From positions 1-10,758 of the forward strand of contig CANBUA010000161.1 of the NCBI GenBank assembly GCA_947372535.1: a stretch of DNA of 10,758 nucleotides, given 5' to 3'. A program made the translations under genes and the position numbers. The DNA is from Burkholderiales bacterium (GTDB lineage: Bacteria > Pseudomonadota > Gammaproteobacteria > Burkholderiales > Burkholderiaceae). This document shows positions 1 through 6,608 of this stretch, piece after piece. The notes beneath the pieces were generated by a model. That model saw only the letters and a program-made list of their open reading frames with translations. It did no database searches and was not told where the DNA came from. The number at the start of each line of letters is the position of its first letter. The first letter of the stretch is position 1.

Positions 1-353
1 TCATCACGGCACCCGAGAAAATCGTGCTGAACGGGGGCGGGGGCTACGTGAAGATCGAGGGTGGGAACATCGAGATCGGGACGAGTGGGGCGGCGAGTTT
101 CAAGGCTTCGATGAAAGAGTTGGGGGGCGGGGGGGGGGCGTCTGGCTCAGGCCCAGCTTTGAACAAGGCCGGACAGATCTACGACGAGCAATTCGTGATC
201 AAGGACGAGCTCACCGGGCAGGTGTTGGCGCACGTACCCTATCGCATCGAGAACGGCAAGGGAGAGGTCCTGGCACAAGGGTGGAGTGATGAGCAGGGGC
301 GAACGTCACGGGTCAAGTCATCCAAAGCCGAACCACTGAAGTTGTTCTATTGA
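1..353 (+). CDS. vgrG: Type VI secretion tip protein VgrG, C-terminal end (5' partial)
   Basis: This is the last ~116 codons of a VgrG; the reading frame enters at base 3 and ends at the TGA at 351-353. VgrG trimers form the puncturing tip of the type VI secretion system and carry effectors. The first residues (ITAPEKIVLNGGGGYVKIEG, then NIEIGTSG) match the end of the VgrG beta-helix/DUF2345 region, where the 'I.L.GGG.Y..I......GT.G' pattern is typical. A hinge, GGGGGASGSG, follows, encoded by a G6-C-G10 tract at 122-138. The tail (about NKAGQIYDEQF to the C-terminus) carries the 'YDEQF...D..TG..L...PYRI...G....G.SDEQGRT' pattern of transthyretin-like VgrG extensions, which in characterised systems bind the cognate effector. 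The next gene starts 28 bp downstream, so it is the natural cargo candidate. The VgrG assignment is firm; the tail's role is inferred. Confidence 0.9.
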   Translation, partial: ITAPEKIVLNGGGGYVKIEGGNIEIGTSGAASFKASMKELGGGGGASGSGPALNKAGQIYDEQFVIKDELTGQVLAHVPYRIENGKGEVLAQGWSDEQGRTSRVKSSKAEPLKLFY

Positions 354-381
354 TCCCGCACGCAGCCAAAGCACAGCCACC

Positions 382-2628
382 ATGTACAACAAGACGGCCG
401 ACCGCTCACCCCAGCCCGCCCCTTCGACGCCGCCAGCTTCGGCACTCGCCATCGACGTGGCTGATCCCAGGGCCACAGGTACCGCCAACCTCACGGTGGA
501 CAGCAAGGTGGACAGCCCCCACAAGCCTGAGGCCACGATGTTCTTTCGACCGGAGACTGGCGAGTTCCTGCTGATCCCGGCCAAGGACATGACCACGTTC
601 GAGAACGAGTGTCGGCGTCTGGACATGGTGGTGGCGCAGTATCACGATGCCAATGACCTGGTCAATCGACTGGTCGATGCCATGCGGGCGCAGAAACTCG
701 CACCGGTGGACGTGAACGGGCAAAGTGCCCAGGAGCGCAAGGCGCTAGAAGCCGCATACCAGAAAGCCAAAGAGGCTCGCAAGAAGCTCTATGGCGAGCT
801 CAAGGGCCTGGGCAAACTCGATGGTGCGCACACCTCCATCACCGAACTGATCCCTTTCAAGCAGTCCAGTACTGGTGGTGCGGGCAAGCCCACTGCATGG
901 CTGGCCAGCAAGAAGATGACCTATGTCCGCTCAGACAAGGTCCAGCCTCATTGGCGAGCTTATGCGCTTCGCTCGGACGAAAAGAAGTCGGGCAACAAGA
1001 GCTTCGTCAAGAAAGACGATCAGGGCCGCAACAAGATCGATGCGCTAGAGCTGAAGAAGGGCGTCACCGAGCTCAAGAAGAAGGTCAAGAGTGACATCTA
1101 CAAAGTCGAAGAGCACGCGATCCAGGGTGTGCTGACCGACTGGGCTACGGAGTGGAACAAGAACCTGTCGTTCGACTGGGCCAAGTCACACCCCGATGCT
1201 GCGCTGGCCAACAACGTGGACCTCACGGCTCAAGCCCAACTGATGCGCTATCTGGCCGGGGTTGGGCTTAGCACGGAGTGGGATCCCCTGAAGGGCAAAT
1301 GCAACCTCAAGGCCAGCGCCCGCGCGGAGTTCGCGGTGGCCGAAGCCAAAGCGGCGGCGGCGGTTTTCTATCCAGACAAGATTGGTTGGATCTGGTCACT
1401 GGATGGCGACGACGGCAAGTCCTACCCGTTGGGGGCCATTCGCTTCAAGGCCGAGTTGTCGCTGATGGGCATGGTGGGCGCCAGCATCGTGGCGGAAGGC
1501 GGCCTGACCGTGGATTACAAGGACGAACGGCGCAAGGATGTCTTCGGCATCAAAGGCGCTGCCATCGAAGAGAAAAAGGGTGGCGCCCATGCCCGGGAGC
1601 TGAAGATCAACGGCAAGCCGATCGATCCATCTGTCGGCGCAGAGATTGAAGCCTTTGCCGGCGCCAAGGCGGAAGCCAAGCTCAATGGCGCGCTGCAATG
1701 GTTGAACCCAGAGAAGATGCTCAACGACTACAGCGATTTCGCCAAGGTCGGGCCAGGCGTTGCGGGCCTGGCGGGCATTGGCGCGGGTTGCATGCTGGAG
1801 CTGACCTACGTGGCTGGCAAGTTCCGTTTCAAGACCATGGCCAGCGTGTGTCTGGGCGTTGGGGCCAAGGGCAAGCTGGAACTGGAGGTCGATGCGCTCT
1901 TGATCGAAGAGTTCATGATCTGGTTCTTCTATCAGCTGTATCACGCCAATTTCAACAAACTGTCCTTTGTCAAAAGAGAAGCGTTTGACCTGATCACGCA
2001 AATGCAAGTCATTCTGGTGGACGGCGCCCTTGAGGGCTACAAAGACCTTGAGGCATTCATCGGAAGGGAAGTGAGCAGCATTGACGAAGATTTCAGGAGG
2101 CTCCTTCGCGCCCTCGATCAGGAGAAGCGCCGCGTTCAGTTGATGCAGAGGGTTGTGGCCTGTCCGGACCTGTTGAAGTACGCGACCCCGGAAGCCAAGG
2201 GCATGATGCTTTATCAACTCACCCGCCATGACTGGCGAACCGATGGCCTGGATGGCCGGAATCACGGCGGAGGCTACTACGCTCAACGCAAACGGGCCAT
2301 CAAGTCCTTGTTGCATCTGGCGCACACCAAGAGGGACTTCGACAACATCGTCCAACACATGTCGCCCAGAGGCATTCGAGGTGATCTGGGCGCCAACAAA
2401 GGCCATGTCATGGCCTTCTTGAACATGGCCGTGCTTGGCAACGCGAGTGATGACGAAGAGATGAACAATTTCTACGAACACTTGCGCGTGTCGCTCAAAG
2501 ACTCCCCAAGTGTGGGTTATCCGGTTTATGCCAACGACACGCCCCAATACGCCCTCCAGCGTGACGAGCAGTCGGCTCATCCCACATTGGCGAGCATCCA
2601 GCAAACCGATCTGCCCAATTTGGCATGA
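382..2628 (+). CDS. Putative VgrG-associated T6SS effector, unknown family (748 aa)
   Basis: I do not recognise a named catalytic domain. Layout: residues 1-50 are Pro/Ser/Thr/Ala-rich and probably disordered; 55-65 (FFRPETGEFLL) start a structured part; 75-145 are helical and charged, possibly coiled coil; 150-240 are Lys-rich with conserved-looking blocks (ITELIPFK; YVRSDKVQPHWRAY). Residues 305-505 form an Ala/Gly-rich region of alternating strands (e.g. ARAEFAVAEAKAAAAVFY, FKAELSLMGMVGASIVAEGG, GAEIEAFAGAKAEAKL). Residues 510-748 are mainly helical, with an aromatic segment (FMIWFFYQLYH) and a helix-rich tail. There is no signal peptide, as expected for T6SS cargo. The gene starts 28 bp after vgrG without a clear Shine-Dalgarno, suggesting translational coupling, and its TGA overlaps the next gene. 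The effector role rests on position and architecture only; the Gly/Ala-rich beta region could be membrane-active. It may instead be an adaptor. Confidence 0.6.
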   Translation: MYNKTADRSPQPAPSTPPASALAIDVADPRATGTANLTVDSKVDSPHKPEATMFFRPETGEFLLIPAKDMTTFENECRRLDMVVAQYHDANDLVNRLVDAMRAQKLAPVDVNGQSAQERKALEAAYQKAKEARKKLYGELKGLGKLDGAHTSITELIPFKQSSTGGAGKPTAWLASKKMTYVRSDKVQPHWRAYALRSDEKKSGNKSFVKKDDQGRNKIDALELKKGVTELKKKVKSDIYKVEEHAIQGVLTDWATEWNKNLSFDWAKSHPDAALANNVDLTAQAQLMRYLAGVGLSTEWDPLKGKCNLKASARAEFAVAEAKAAAAVFYPDKIGWIWSLDGDDGKSYPLGAIRFKAELSLMGMVGASIVAEGGLTVDYKDERRKDVFGIKGAAIEEKKGGAHARELKINGKPIDPSVGAEIEAFAGAKAEAKLNGALQWLNPEKMLNDYSDFAKVGPGVAGLAGIGAGCMLELTYVAGKFRFKTMASVCLGVGAKGKLELEVDALLIEEFMIWFFYQLYHANFNKLSFVKREAFDLITQMQVILVDGALEGYKDLEAFIGREVSSIDEDFRRLLRALDQEKRRVQLMQRVVACPDLLKYATPEAKGMMLYQLTRHDWRTDGLDGRNHGGGYYAQRKRAIKSLLHLAHTKRDFDNIVQHMSPRGIRGDLGANKGHVMAFLNMAVLGNASDDEEMNNFYEHLRVSLKDSPSVGYPVYANDTPQYALQRDEQSAHPTLASIQQTDLPNLA

Positions 2629-2870
2629 TGAATGCGACTGATTGGGTCGGTGGGGCCGTGCTGGTCGGTGCAAAAGGCATCATGCTGGCATTGATCATTT
2701 GGGTGATCAATGCGCTATGGGGAAGGGGCAAGAGCGGCGAGGTCGGTGGTTCTGCTTCATCCTCTTCAAGCAGTGATGATCTCGGTGCCTTCACTTCAGA
2801 CGCCAGTGAGTGCAGTTCGGATTCCAGTTCAGGCTCATCCAGTGGGGACTGCGGAGGGTCGTCCGACTGA
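2625..2870 (+). CDS. Small single-span membrane protein with Ser/Asp-rich tail; possible immunity or accessory protein
   Basis: This is an 81-aa hypothetical protein. Its first ATG (2625) overlaps the stop of the 748-aa gene (ATGA), and a second in-frame ATG lies at 2628, so translation is probably coupled to the upstream gene. Residues ~9-32 form one hydrophobic helix (core GIMLALIIWVINALW), followed by a positive GRGK stretch, which suggests the tail faces the cytoplasm. Residues 43-81 contain 19 Ser and 7 Asp/Glu plus two Cys (C63, C76). I recognise no family. The tight overlap with a putative effector gene makes a membrane immunity protein plausible, but the low-complexity tail is unusual for one, and it could serve in export or cargo loading. 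The frame is believable because of the overlap and the clear transmembrane segment; the function is open. Confidence 0.55.
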   Translation: MMNATDWVGGAVLVGAKGIMLALIIWVINALWGRGKSGEVGGSASSSSSSDDLGAFTSDASECSSDSSSGSSSGDCGGSSD

Positions 2871-2905
2871 GCACTTCGCCACTCGAATCGCCCGCTGCAT
2901 TCAAC

Positions 2906-3850
2906 TCAGTGTTGGATGGCCTTCGGAGCATTGACGGCGCAGCGAAAGCCATTGGACACATTCACTTCGCTGTCAGCCGCATGCTTGTGACGGTACATCG
3001 TCAACGCCGTGTAAGCCGCCCCGCCATCCACGCCGCGTTGGACTTTTTCCGTGCCATTGGCGGGACCTTGTGGGTTCTTGCGTGGGGCGTGCCCGTAGTA
3101 GTTTTCCTCGAACCAGTCCTTCAGCCAGTCCCAGCCATTGGCGCCCATGTCGAAAAACCCCAGGGCATTGGGGGCAAAGCGGCCAATGGGGTACACCTTG
3201 GGGTTGAACGGCAGTTGAGCATTGGCCATCCACGCTTCGCGCTGTTCGTAACTCGCGACGTTCCTGCCCTCTTCGAACTTGCCATTGCTGGTGGGCCACA
3301 ACAGGTACTTGCCTTGGTTGCGCGAGGCGTATTCGTACTGGGCTTCCGTGGGCAAGTCAAATGGCAGCGTGGTGCGTTGTGCCAGCCACAGACAATAGTC
3401 TCGGGCTTGATGCCAATTCACGCCGACTGGGACATGAGGAACGCGGTGAAGGTCTTCGCTGGTTGAGCCTTGTATGGCGATTCGCGCTTTGCCCGTGGCA
3501 TCCGTGAACACATCAAAGTCCTCATATGTCACCTTGTAGCGCCCCAAGGAGAAGCCATCCAGCTCGACGTCATGCAAGGGCAGCGCTGCAGCCTGCCCGC
3601 TGTAGGGCAGCTTCTCTTTGCTGTGTACAGGGCCGAAGTCCCCCATCTTGAACTTGCCGCCCCGGACGAAAATGAGGTCGACCTTCGTCTTCTTGATCAG
3701 CTCGGCCACCCGGGCTTGCACATCGGAAGGGATGGCTTCAGAGGCCGGCGGCGCGGCCTTGGTCTCAGCACCAGCATGGGCGTGCACTTGAAGGCTGCAT
3801 GCCAGTAGAAGTGTTGTGAAATGTCGATGTGAACATCCAATTCGAAACAT
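2906..3850 (-). CDS. Exported FGE-sulfatase-fold (SUMF1-like) protein, cysteine pair missing
   Basis: This 314-aa protein has an N-terminal export signal (basic start, hydrophobic TTLLLACSLQVHAHA). Cleavage after VHAHA or lipidation at C18 (LLAC) are both possible. The formylglycine-generating-enzyme-like domain covers ~58-308: FVRGGKFKMG (61-70), YKVTYEDFDVF (105-115), PVGVNWHQARDYCLWL (141-156), LPTEAQYEYASR (166-177), GFFDMGANGWDWLKDW (231-246), and a C-terminal 'RG..GG....YR...GFRCA' (272-305). True FGE oxidises a sulfatase Cys using a Cys pair in GGS[WF]xCxxxxC. Here these positions read T281 and Y286, so sulfatase activation is unlikely. FGE-fold proteins recur in T6SS islands; TagR, which acts in the PpkA pathway, is the known case. 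The gene converges on the effector operon 35 bp away. The ATG at 3848-3850 is preceded by AAGGA at a 10-nt spacing. An immunity or T6SS-signalling role is inference. Confidence 0.8.
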   Translation of the reverse strand: MFRIGCSHRHFTTLLLACSLQVHAHAGAETKAAPPASEAIPSDVQARVAELIKKTKVDLIFVRGGKFKMGDFGPVHSKEKLPYSGQAAALPLHDVELDGFSLGRYKVTYEDFDVFTDATGKARIAIQGSTSEDLHRVPHVPVGVNWHQARDYCLWLAQRTTLPFDLPTEAQYEYASRNQGKYLLWPTSNGKFEEGRNVASYEQREAWMANAQLPFNPKVYPIGRFAPNALGFFDMGANGWDWLKDWFEENYYGHAPRKNPQGPANGTEKVQRGVDGGAAYTALTMYRHKHAADSEVNVSNGFRCAVNAPKAIQH

Positions 3851-3860
3851 GGATTCGCGG

Positions 3861-3865
3861 TCCTT
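3861..3865 (-). promoter_or_regulatory. Shine-Dalgarno of the FGE-like gene
   Basis: On the minus strand the sequence reads AAGGA, 10 nt before the ATG at 3848-3850. It is the only purine-rich match near that ATG and supports this start, which also keeps the complete signal peptide. Confidence 0.55.
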
Positions 3866-3897
3866 GCTTAAGTGGGCGCCCCTGGCAGACGGGCCTG

Positions 3898-3915
3898 ATT
3901 GCCTTTCCAGGCAAT
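3898..3915. repeat. Perfect 7-bp inverted repeat (hairpin or operator)
   Basis: ATTGCCT and AGGCAAT are exact reverse complements separated by the tetraloop TTCC. No T run follows on either strand, so this is not a classical Rho-independent terminator. It lies 48 bp upstream of the FGE-like start codon, in the region expected to hold that gene's promoter, so a regulator site is possible. Confidence 0.4.
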
Positions 3916-4160
3916 GTACGTGTGAACCGCCCCTGGATTCGTGGAGGGCATTTGGATTAAGTCATGCCTCTACCGTGGCCGTTTGACCGGCGAGTTGCAT
4001 GTCGCAGTTTGCCGCAGCCATTGCAGGAGGGATGTACCTGATGGGGTCAAGCAGTCGGTGGTGGTTCAACCCTGGCAATGTTGAAAGCTTGGCGCTCGCT
4101 CGGGTTCCCCTTTAGACCGATGCGAATGTTGGCGGCATCTCCGGGCATCTTGGCGATCAT

Positions 4161-4169
4161 TGGTATGCT
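4161..4169 (+). promoter_or_regulatory. Possible extended -10 promoter for the acyltransferase operon
   Basis: TGGTATGCT matches the extended -10 form TGn-TATAAT, with 4 of 6 bases in the hexamer. No good -35 hexamer lies at 16-18 bp. Transcription would start near 4176, ahead of all candidate start codons of the acyltransferase. This is weak evidence. Confidence 0.25.
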
Positions 4170-4295
4170 GCCCCCAGAAAATCAATGAGCCCGCGCCGAT
4201 GCTCAAATCGCAGCAGCGCCATCCAAACCCCAGGGGCCCCTCATGACACTCGCATGCCCATCCCGCGGCGCATCCCTCTGGCCACAGTCCGTGCC

Positions 4296-5516
4296 ATGAC
4301 GACCCCTCTGCTGCCACAAGCTTCACCCGCCCGCGCCCACCTCGACGCCCTCACCAGCCTGCGCTTCGTCGCGGCCTTCGCCGTTCTGGTGCTGCACTAC
4401 CGCGATTTGCTGGGCCCCATGCCAGACTGGTTGATGCGCGGCATCGTGGGGGGGCAATATGGGGTCACGCTGTTCTTCATCCTCAGCGGCTTCATCCTCA
4501 CCTATCGCTACCAGGAATGGTTCGCCCAAGGTGTGAGCGCCCCGCGCTTCTGGCGCTTCCAGCGCTATCGGCTGGCGCGGGTCTATCCGGTTTACCTGCT
4601 GGGCCTGTTGCTTGACACCCCGTGGCACCTCATCGAGCGGGTGCAGGTCGGGCAGCTGGCGGCCTCTGGCCACACCTACTGGGCCTCGTGGTTGCTCAAC
4701 TTGATTGGGTTGCAGGCTTGGGTGCCGGGCGTGCCGTTCGCGATGTTCTGGAACACGCCCGCTTGGAGCGTTTCGGCCGAGTTCTTCTTCTACGCCACCT
4801 TTCCCTTCGTCTGCGCCTGGCTGGCCGCGCGCTGGCGCACCCGGGCGAGTCTGGCCACGTTGTTCGCCGCCGTGGTGTTGGGCGGCGCCGTGCTTTATGC
4901 CGGCGTGATCTACCTGATCAACTACGTGTGGCCGGCCAGCGGCGAAACGCAGTACCTCGTGCTGGTCTACAACCCCTTGCTGCGCTTCAGCGAGTTCGTG
5001 GCCGGTTGCATTGCCGGGCAGTTCTTTCTGAAGCAGGGCGCTTCTTCATGGCGCTTGGCGGCCGGCACCGCCGGTGCCCGGCGTTGGCGCGATGGCGTCC
5101 TTGTGCTCAGCACCTTCGCGGTGGCTGTGCGAGTCTGGTCCCCCGACTACACCGGGCCCAGTCAGTGGCTGTGGCTGCTCGATGTCTCGGTCAAGTACGC
5201 GATCTTCATCCTGCCCTTCACGGCCATCATCCTGGCCGTCGCATCAGGCCCCACCTGCCTGAGCTGGTTGCTCGAGCAGCGCTGGATGGTGGCGCTGGGC
5301 GAAGCCAGCTATGCGCTCTACATCGTCCACTGGTCGGTGACCACCTTCCTGCGCATGGGCTATTTAGGCAATATGGGCAATCTGGGGCATGTCGACACCC
5401 GCGTTGTTCACATTGCTTTTCTCGTTTCAACGGTCGGGGCTTCGCTGCTTGTCTACCATGTGGTCGAGGTGCCCTGGCGCAAGCGCCTGCGTGGTCAGCC
5501 CGGGCAGTCCGATTGA
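4296..5516 (+). CDS. Acyltransferase-3 family membrane O-acyltransferase
   Basis: This is an integral membrane protein of about 406 aa with some ten predicted membrane segments. Family members move acetyl or other acyl groups onto sugars, lipids or peptides at the cell surface. Family marks near the N-terminus: HLDALTSLRFVAAFAVLVLH with the R-X10-H pair (R23 and H34), VTLFFILSGFILTYRY (57-72), and the following RYRLARVYPVYLLGLLL (90-106). Near the C-terminus, LGEASYALYIVHW is the usual family ending motif, followed by one more membrane segment and a basic tail (VPWRKRL). I chose the ATG at 4296 because the family domain starts about 15 residues later. Upstream in-frame ATGs at 4185 and 4254 would add an Arg/Pro-rich stretch that looks non-coding; no start has a strong ribosome binding site. 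The oxygenase gene follows 30 bp downstream, probably in one operon. The substrate is unknown. Confidence 0.85.
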   Translation: MTTPLLPQASPARAHLDALTSLRFVAAFAVLVLHYRDLLGPMPDWLMRGIVGGQYGVTLFFILSGFILTYRYQEWFAQGVSAPRFWRFQRYRLARVYPVYLLGLLLDTPWHLIERVQVGQLAASGHTYWASWLLNLIGLQAWVPGVPFAMFWNTPAWSVSAEFFFYATFPFVCAWLAARWRTRASLATLFAAVVLGGAVLYAGVIYLINYVWPASGETQYLVLVYNPLLRFSEFVAGCIAGQFFLKQGASSWRLAAGTAGARRWRDGVLVLSTFAVAVRVWSPDYTGPSQWLWLLDVSVKYAIFILPFTAIILAVASGPTCLSWLLEQRWMVALGEASYALYIVHWSVTTFLRMGYLGNMGNLGHVDTRVVHIAFLVSTVGASLLVYHVVEVPWRKRLRGQPGQSD

Positions 5517-5546
5517 AACGGTTTCATCCCACCCCCTGAACCCACC

Positions 5547-6602
5547 ATGGACATTCCCTTGTCGCGGCCCGCGCCGCCGCCGCCGAAGCAAGCCAGCGTT
5601 CCCATCGACGACCACTGGTTCCAGTGGATCGCTGAAAACCGGCTGCGCGATTGCACGCCCGCTTCGATGGTGGAGACGATGGTGGCCGCGGGCATGGATC
5701 GCCTGGAGTGCCAGGTGGCGGTGGCGCACATGGACACCGACCCGGTGTTCAAGGCCGCGAGAAGGCATCAAGAGCTGTACCGCAAGCTCGAATCGGTCAT
5801 GGCCAACCAGCAGAAGCTGTGGGCCAGTGACCCGAACTATGGCGTGGTCGAGAAGCGCCATTCGGTGTCCACCGACGAGTTCATGACGCGCTATGTGCGC
5901 GGCTGCAGGCCGCTCGTGCTCACCGGGGTGGCCGAAGACTGGCCGGCCATGAAGCGCTGGTCGCCGCAAGATCTGAAGGCGCGCTTTGGCCACCTCAATG
6001 TGGACATCCAGGCCGAGCGCAGCGCCGACCCGCGCTACGAAGAGAACAAGCTGAACCACACGCGCCAGGTGCGCTTGTCAGATTTCGTGGACAAGGTGCT
6101 GGCGGGCGGCCCCACCAATGACTACTACATGACGGCCAACAACGAGGCCTTGCGGCGCCCCGAGTTCTCGCCCCTGCTGGACGACATTGGCACGCTGCCC
6201 GCGTTCTGCAACCGCGCAGAACTGGCCGCCAGGTCATCGTTCTGGTTCGGGCCGGGCGGCACGGTCACACCGCTGCACCACGACTCGCTGATGCTGCTGC
6301 ACACGCAGGTGGTGGGCCGCAAGCGCTGGCGCTTCATCTCGCCCATGGAGACACCCCACCTGTACAACCACGCCCGCGTGTACAGCCCCATCGACATCGA
6401 TCACCCCGACCTGAATCGCTACCCGCGCTTCGGCCAGGTCAAGGTGCTGGAGGTGATCGCCGAGCCGGGCGACACGGTGTTCCTGCCGCTCTGCTGGTGG
6501 CACCAGGTGGCGGCGCTGGACGTGAGCCTGTCGTTCTCGTATTCGTGCCTGGCGGTGCCCAACGAGTACAGCTACGTGAACCCGGAGATCTGGAACTGGT
6601 AG
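5547..6602 (+). CDS. JmjC/cupin-8 family Fe(II)/2-oxoglutarate-dependent oxygenase
   Basis: This is a 351-aa cytoplasmic protein of the cupin-like (FIH/JMJD5-type) hydroxylase family. These enzymes use iron and 2-oxoglutarate to hydroxylate protein side chains or small molecules. After a Pro-rich start, residues 22-85 form a helical module (WFQWIAENRLRDCTPASMVE...). The oxygenase core starts near 104 (VSTDEFMTRYVRGCRPLVLTG, with DWPAMKRWS just after). The metal triad is intact: H244 and D246 in PLHHDSLM and H319 in CWWHQV. K259 in VGRKRW lies 13 residues after the Asp, the same spacing as the 2-oxoglutarate-binding Lys of FIH (D201 to K214). The start ATG lacks a strong ribosome binding site but lies 30 bp behind the acyltransferase, so co-transcription is likely. 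The substrate cannot be read from the sequence; modification of the same product as the acyltransferase is an inference. Confidence 0.87.
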   Translation: MDIPLSRPAPPPPKQASVPIDDHWFQWIAENRLRDCTPASMVETMVAAGMDRLECQVAVAHMDTDPVFKAARRHQELYRKLESVMANQQKLWASDPNYGVVEKRHSVSTDEFMTRYVRGCRPLVLTGVAEDWPAMKRWSPQDLKARFGHLNVDIQAERSADPRYEENKLNHTRQVRLSDFVDKVLAGGPTNDYYMTANNEALRRPEFSPLLDDIGTLPAFCNRAELAARSSFWFGPGGTVTPLHHDSLMLLHTQVVGRKRWRFISPMETPHLYNHARVYSPIDIDHPDLNRYPRFGQVKVLEVIAEPGDTVFLPLCWWHQVAALDVSLSFSYSCLAVPNEYSYVNPEIWNW

Positions 6603-6608
6603 GCGACC

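Larger units (their letters stand above)
3851..4295. other. Intergenic stretch without a convincing gene
   Basis: This 445-bp stretch separates the divergently transcribed FGE-like gene and acyltransferase gene. Short frames exist, for example 3964-4041 on the plus strand, about 25 codons, and an 86-codon minus-strand frame at 4066-4326. They lack ribosome binding sites and show no family resemblance, and the 86-codon frame runs into the acyltransferase gene. The stretch holds the hairpin at 3898-3915 and a weak promoter at 4161-4169. I see no tRNA, insertion-sequence end or long repeat. Confidence 0.5.

Noticed and set aside
1396..2673. A 425-codon minus-strand frame across the effector gene
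   Set aside because: Shadow of the 748-aa gene: no ribosome binding site, His/Gln-rich composition without domains, and it overlaps a frame coupled to vgrG.
2810..3466. A 218-codon plus-strand frame opposite the FGE-like gene
   Set aside because: The minus strand carries a complete recognisable fold with signal peptide and ribosome binding site; this frame has neither.
4185..4295. Longer N-terminus for the acyltransferase from ATG 4185 or 4254
   Set aside because: The added residues are Arg/Pro-rich, lie before the usual start of the family domain and have no well-placed ribosome binding site. They cannot be fully excluded.
4066..4326. An 86-codon minus-strand frame in the gap before the acyltransferase
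   Set aside because: No ribosome binding site, no family resemblance, and it overlaps the 5' end of the acyltransferase gene.
4622..5539. A 305-codon plus-strand frame within the acyltransferase gene
   Set aside because: Arg/Ala/Gly-rich out-of-frame translation; the other frame has membrane segments and family motifs.
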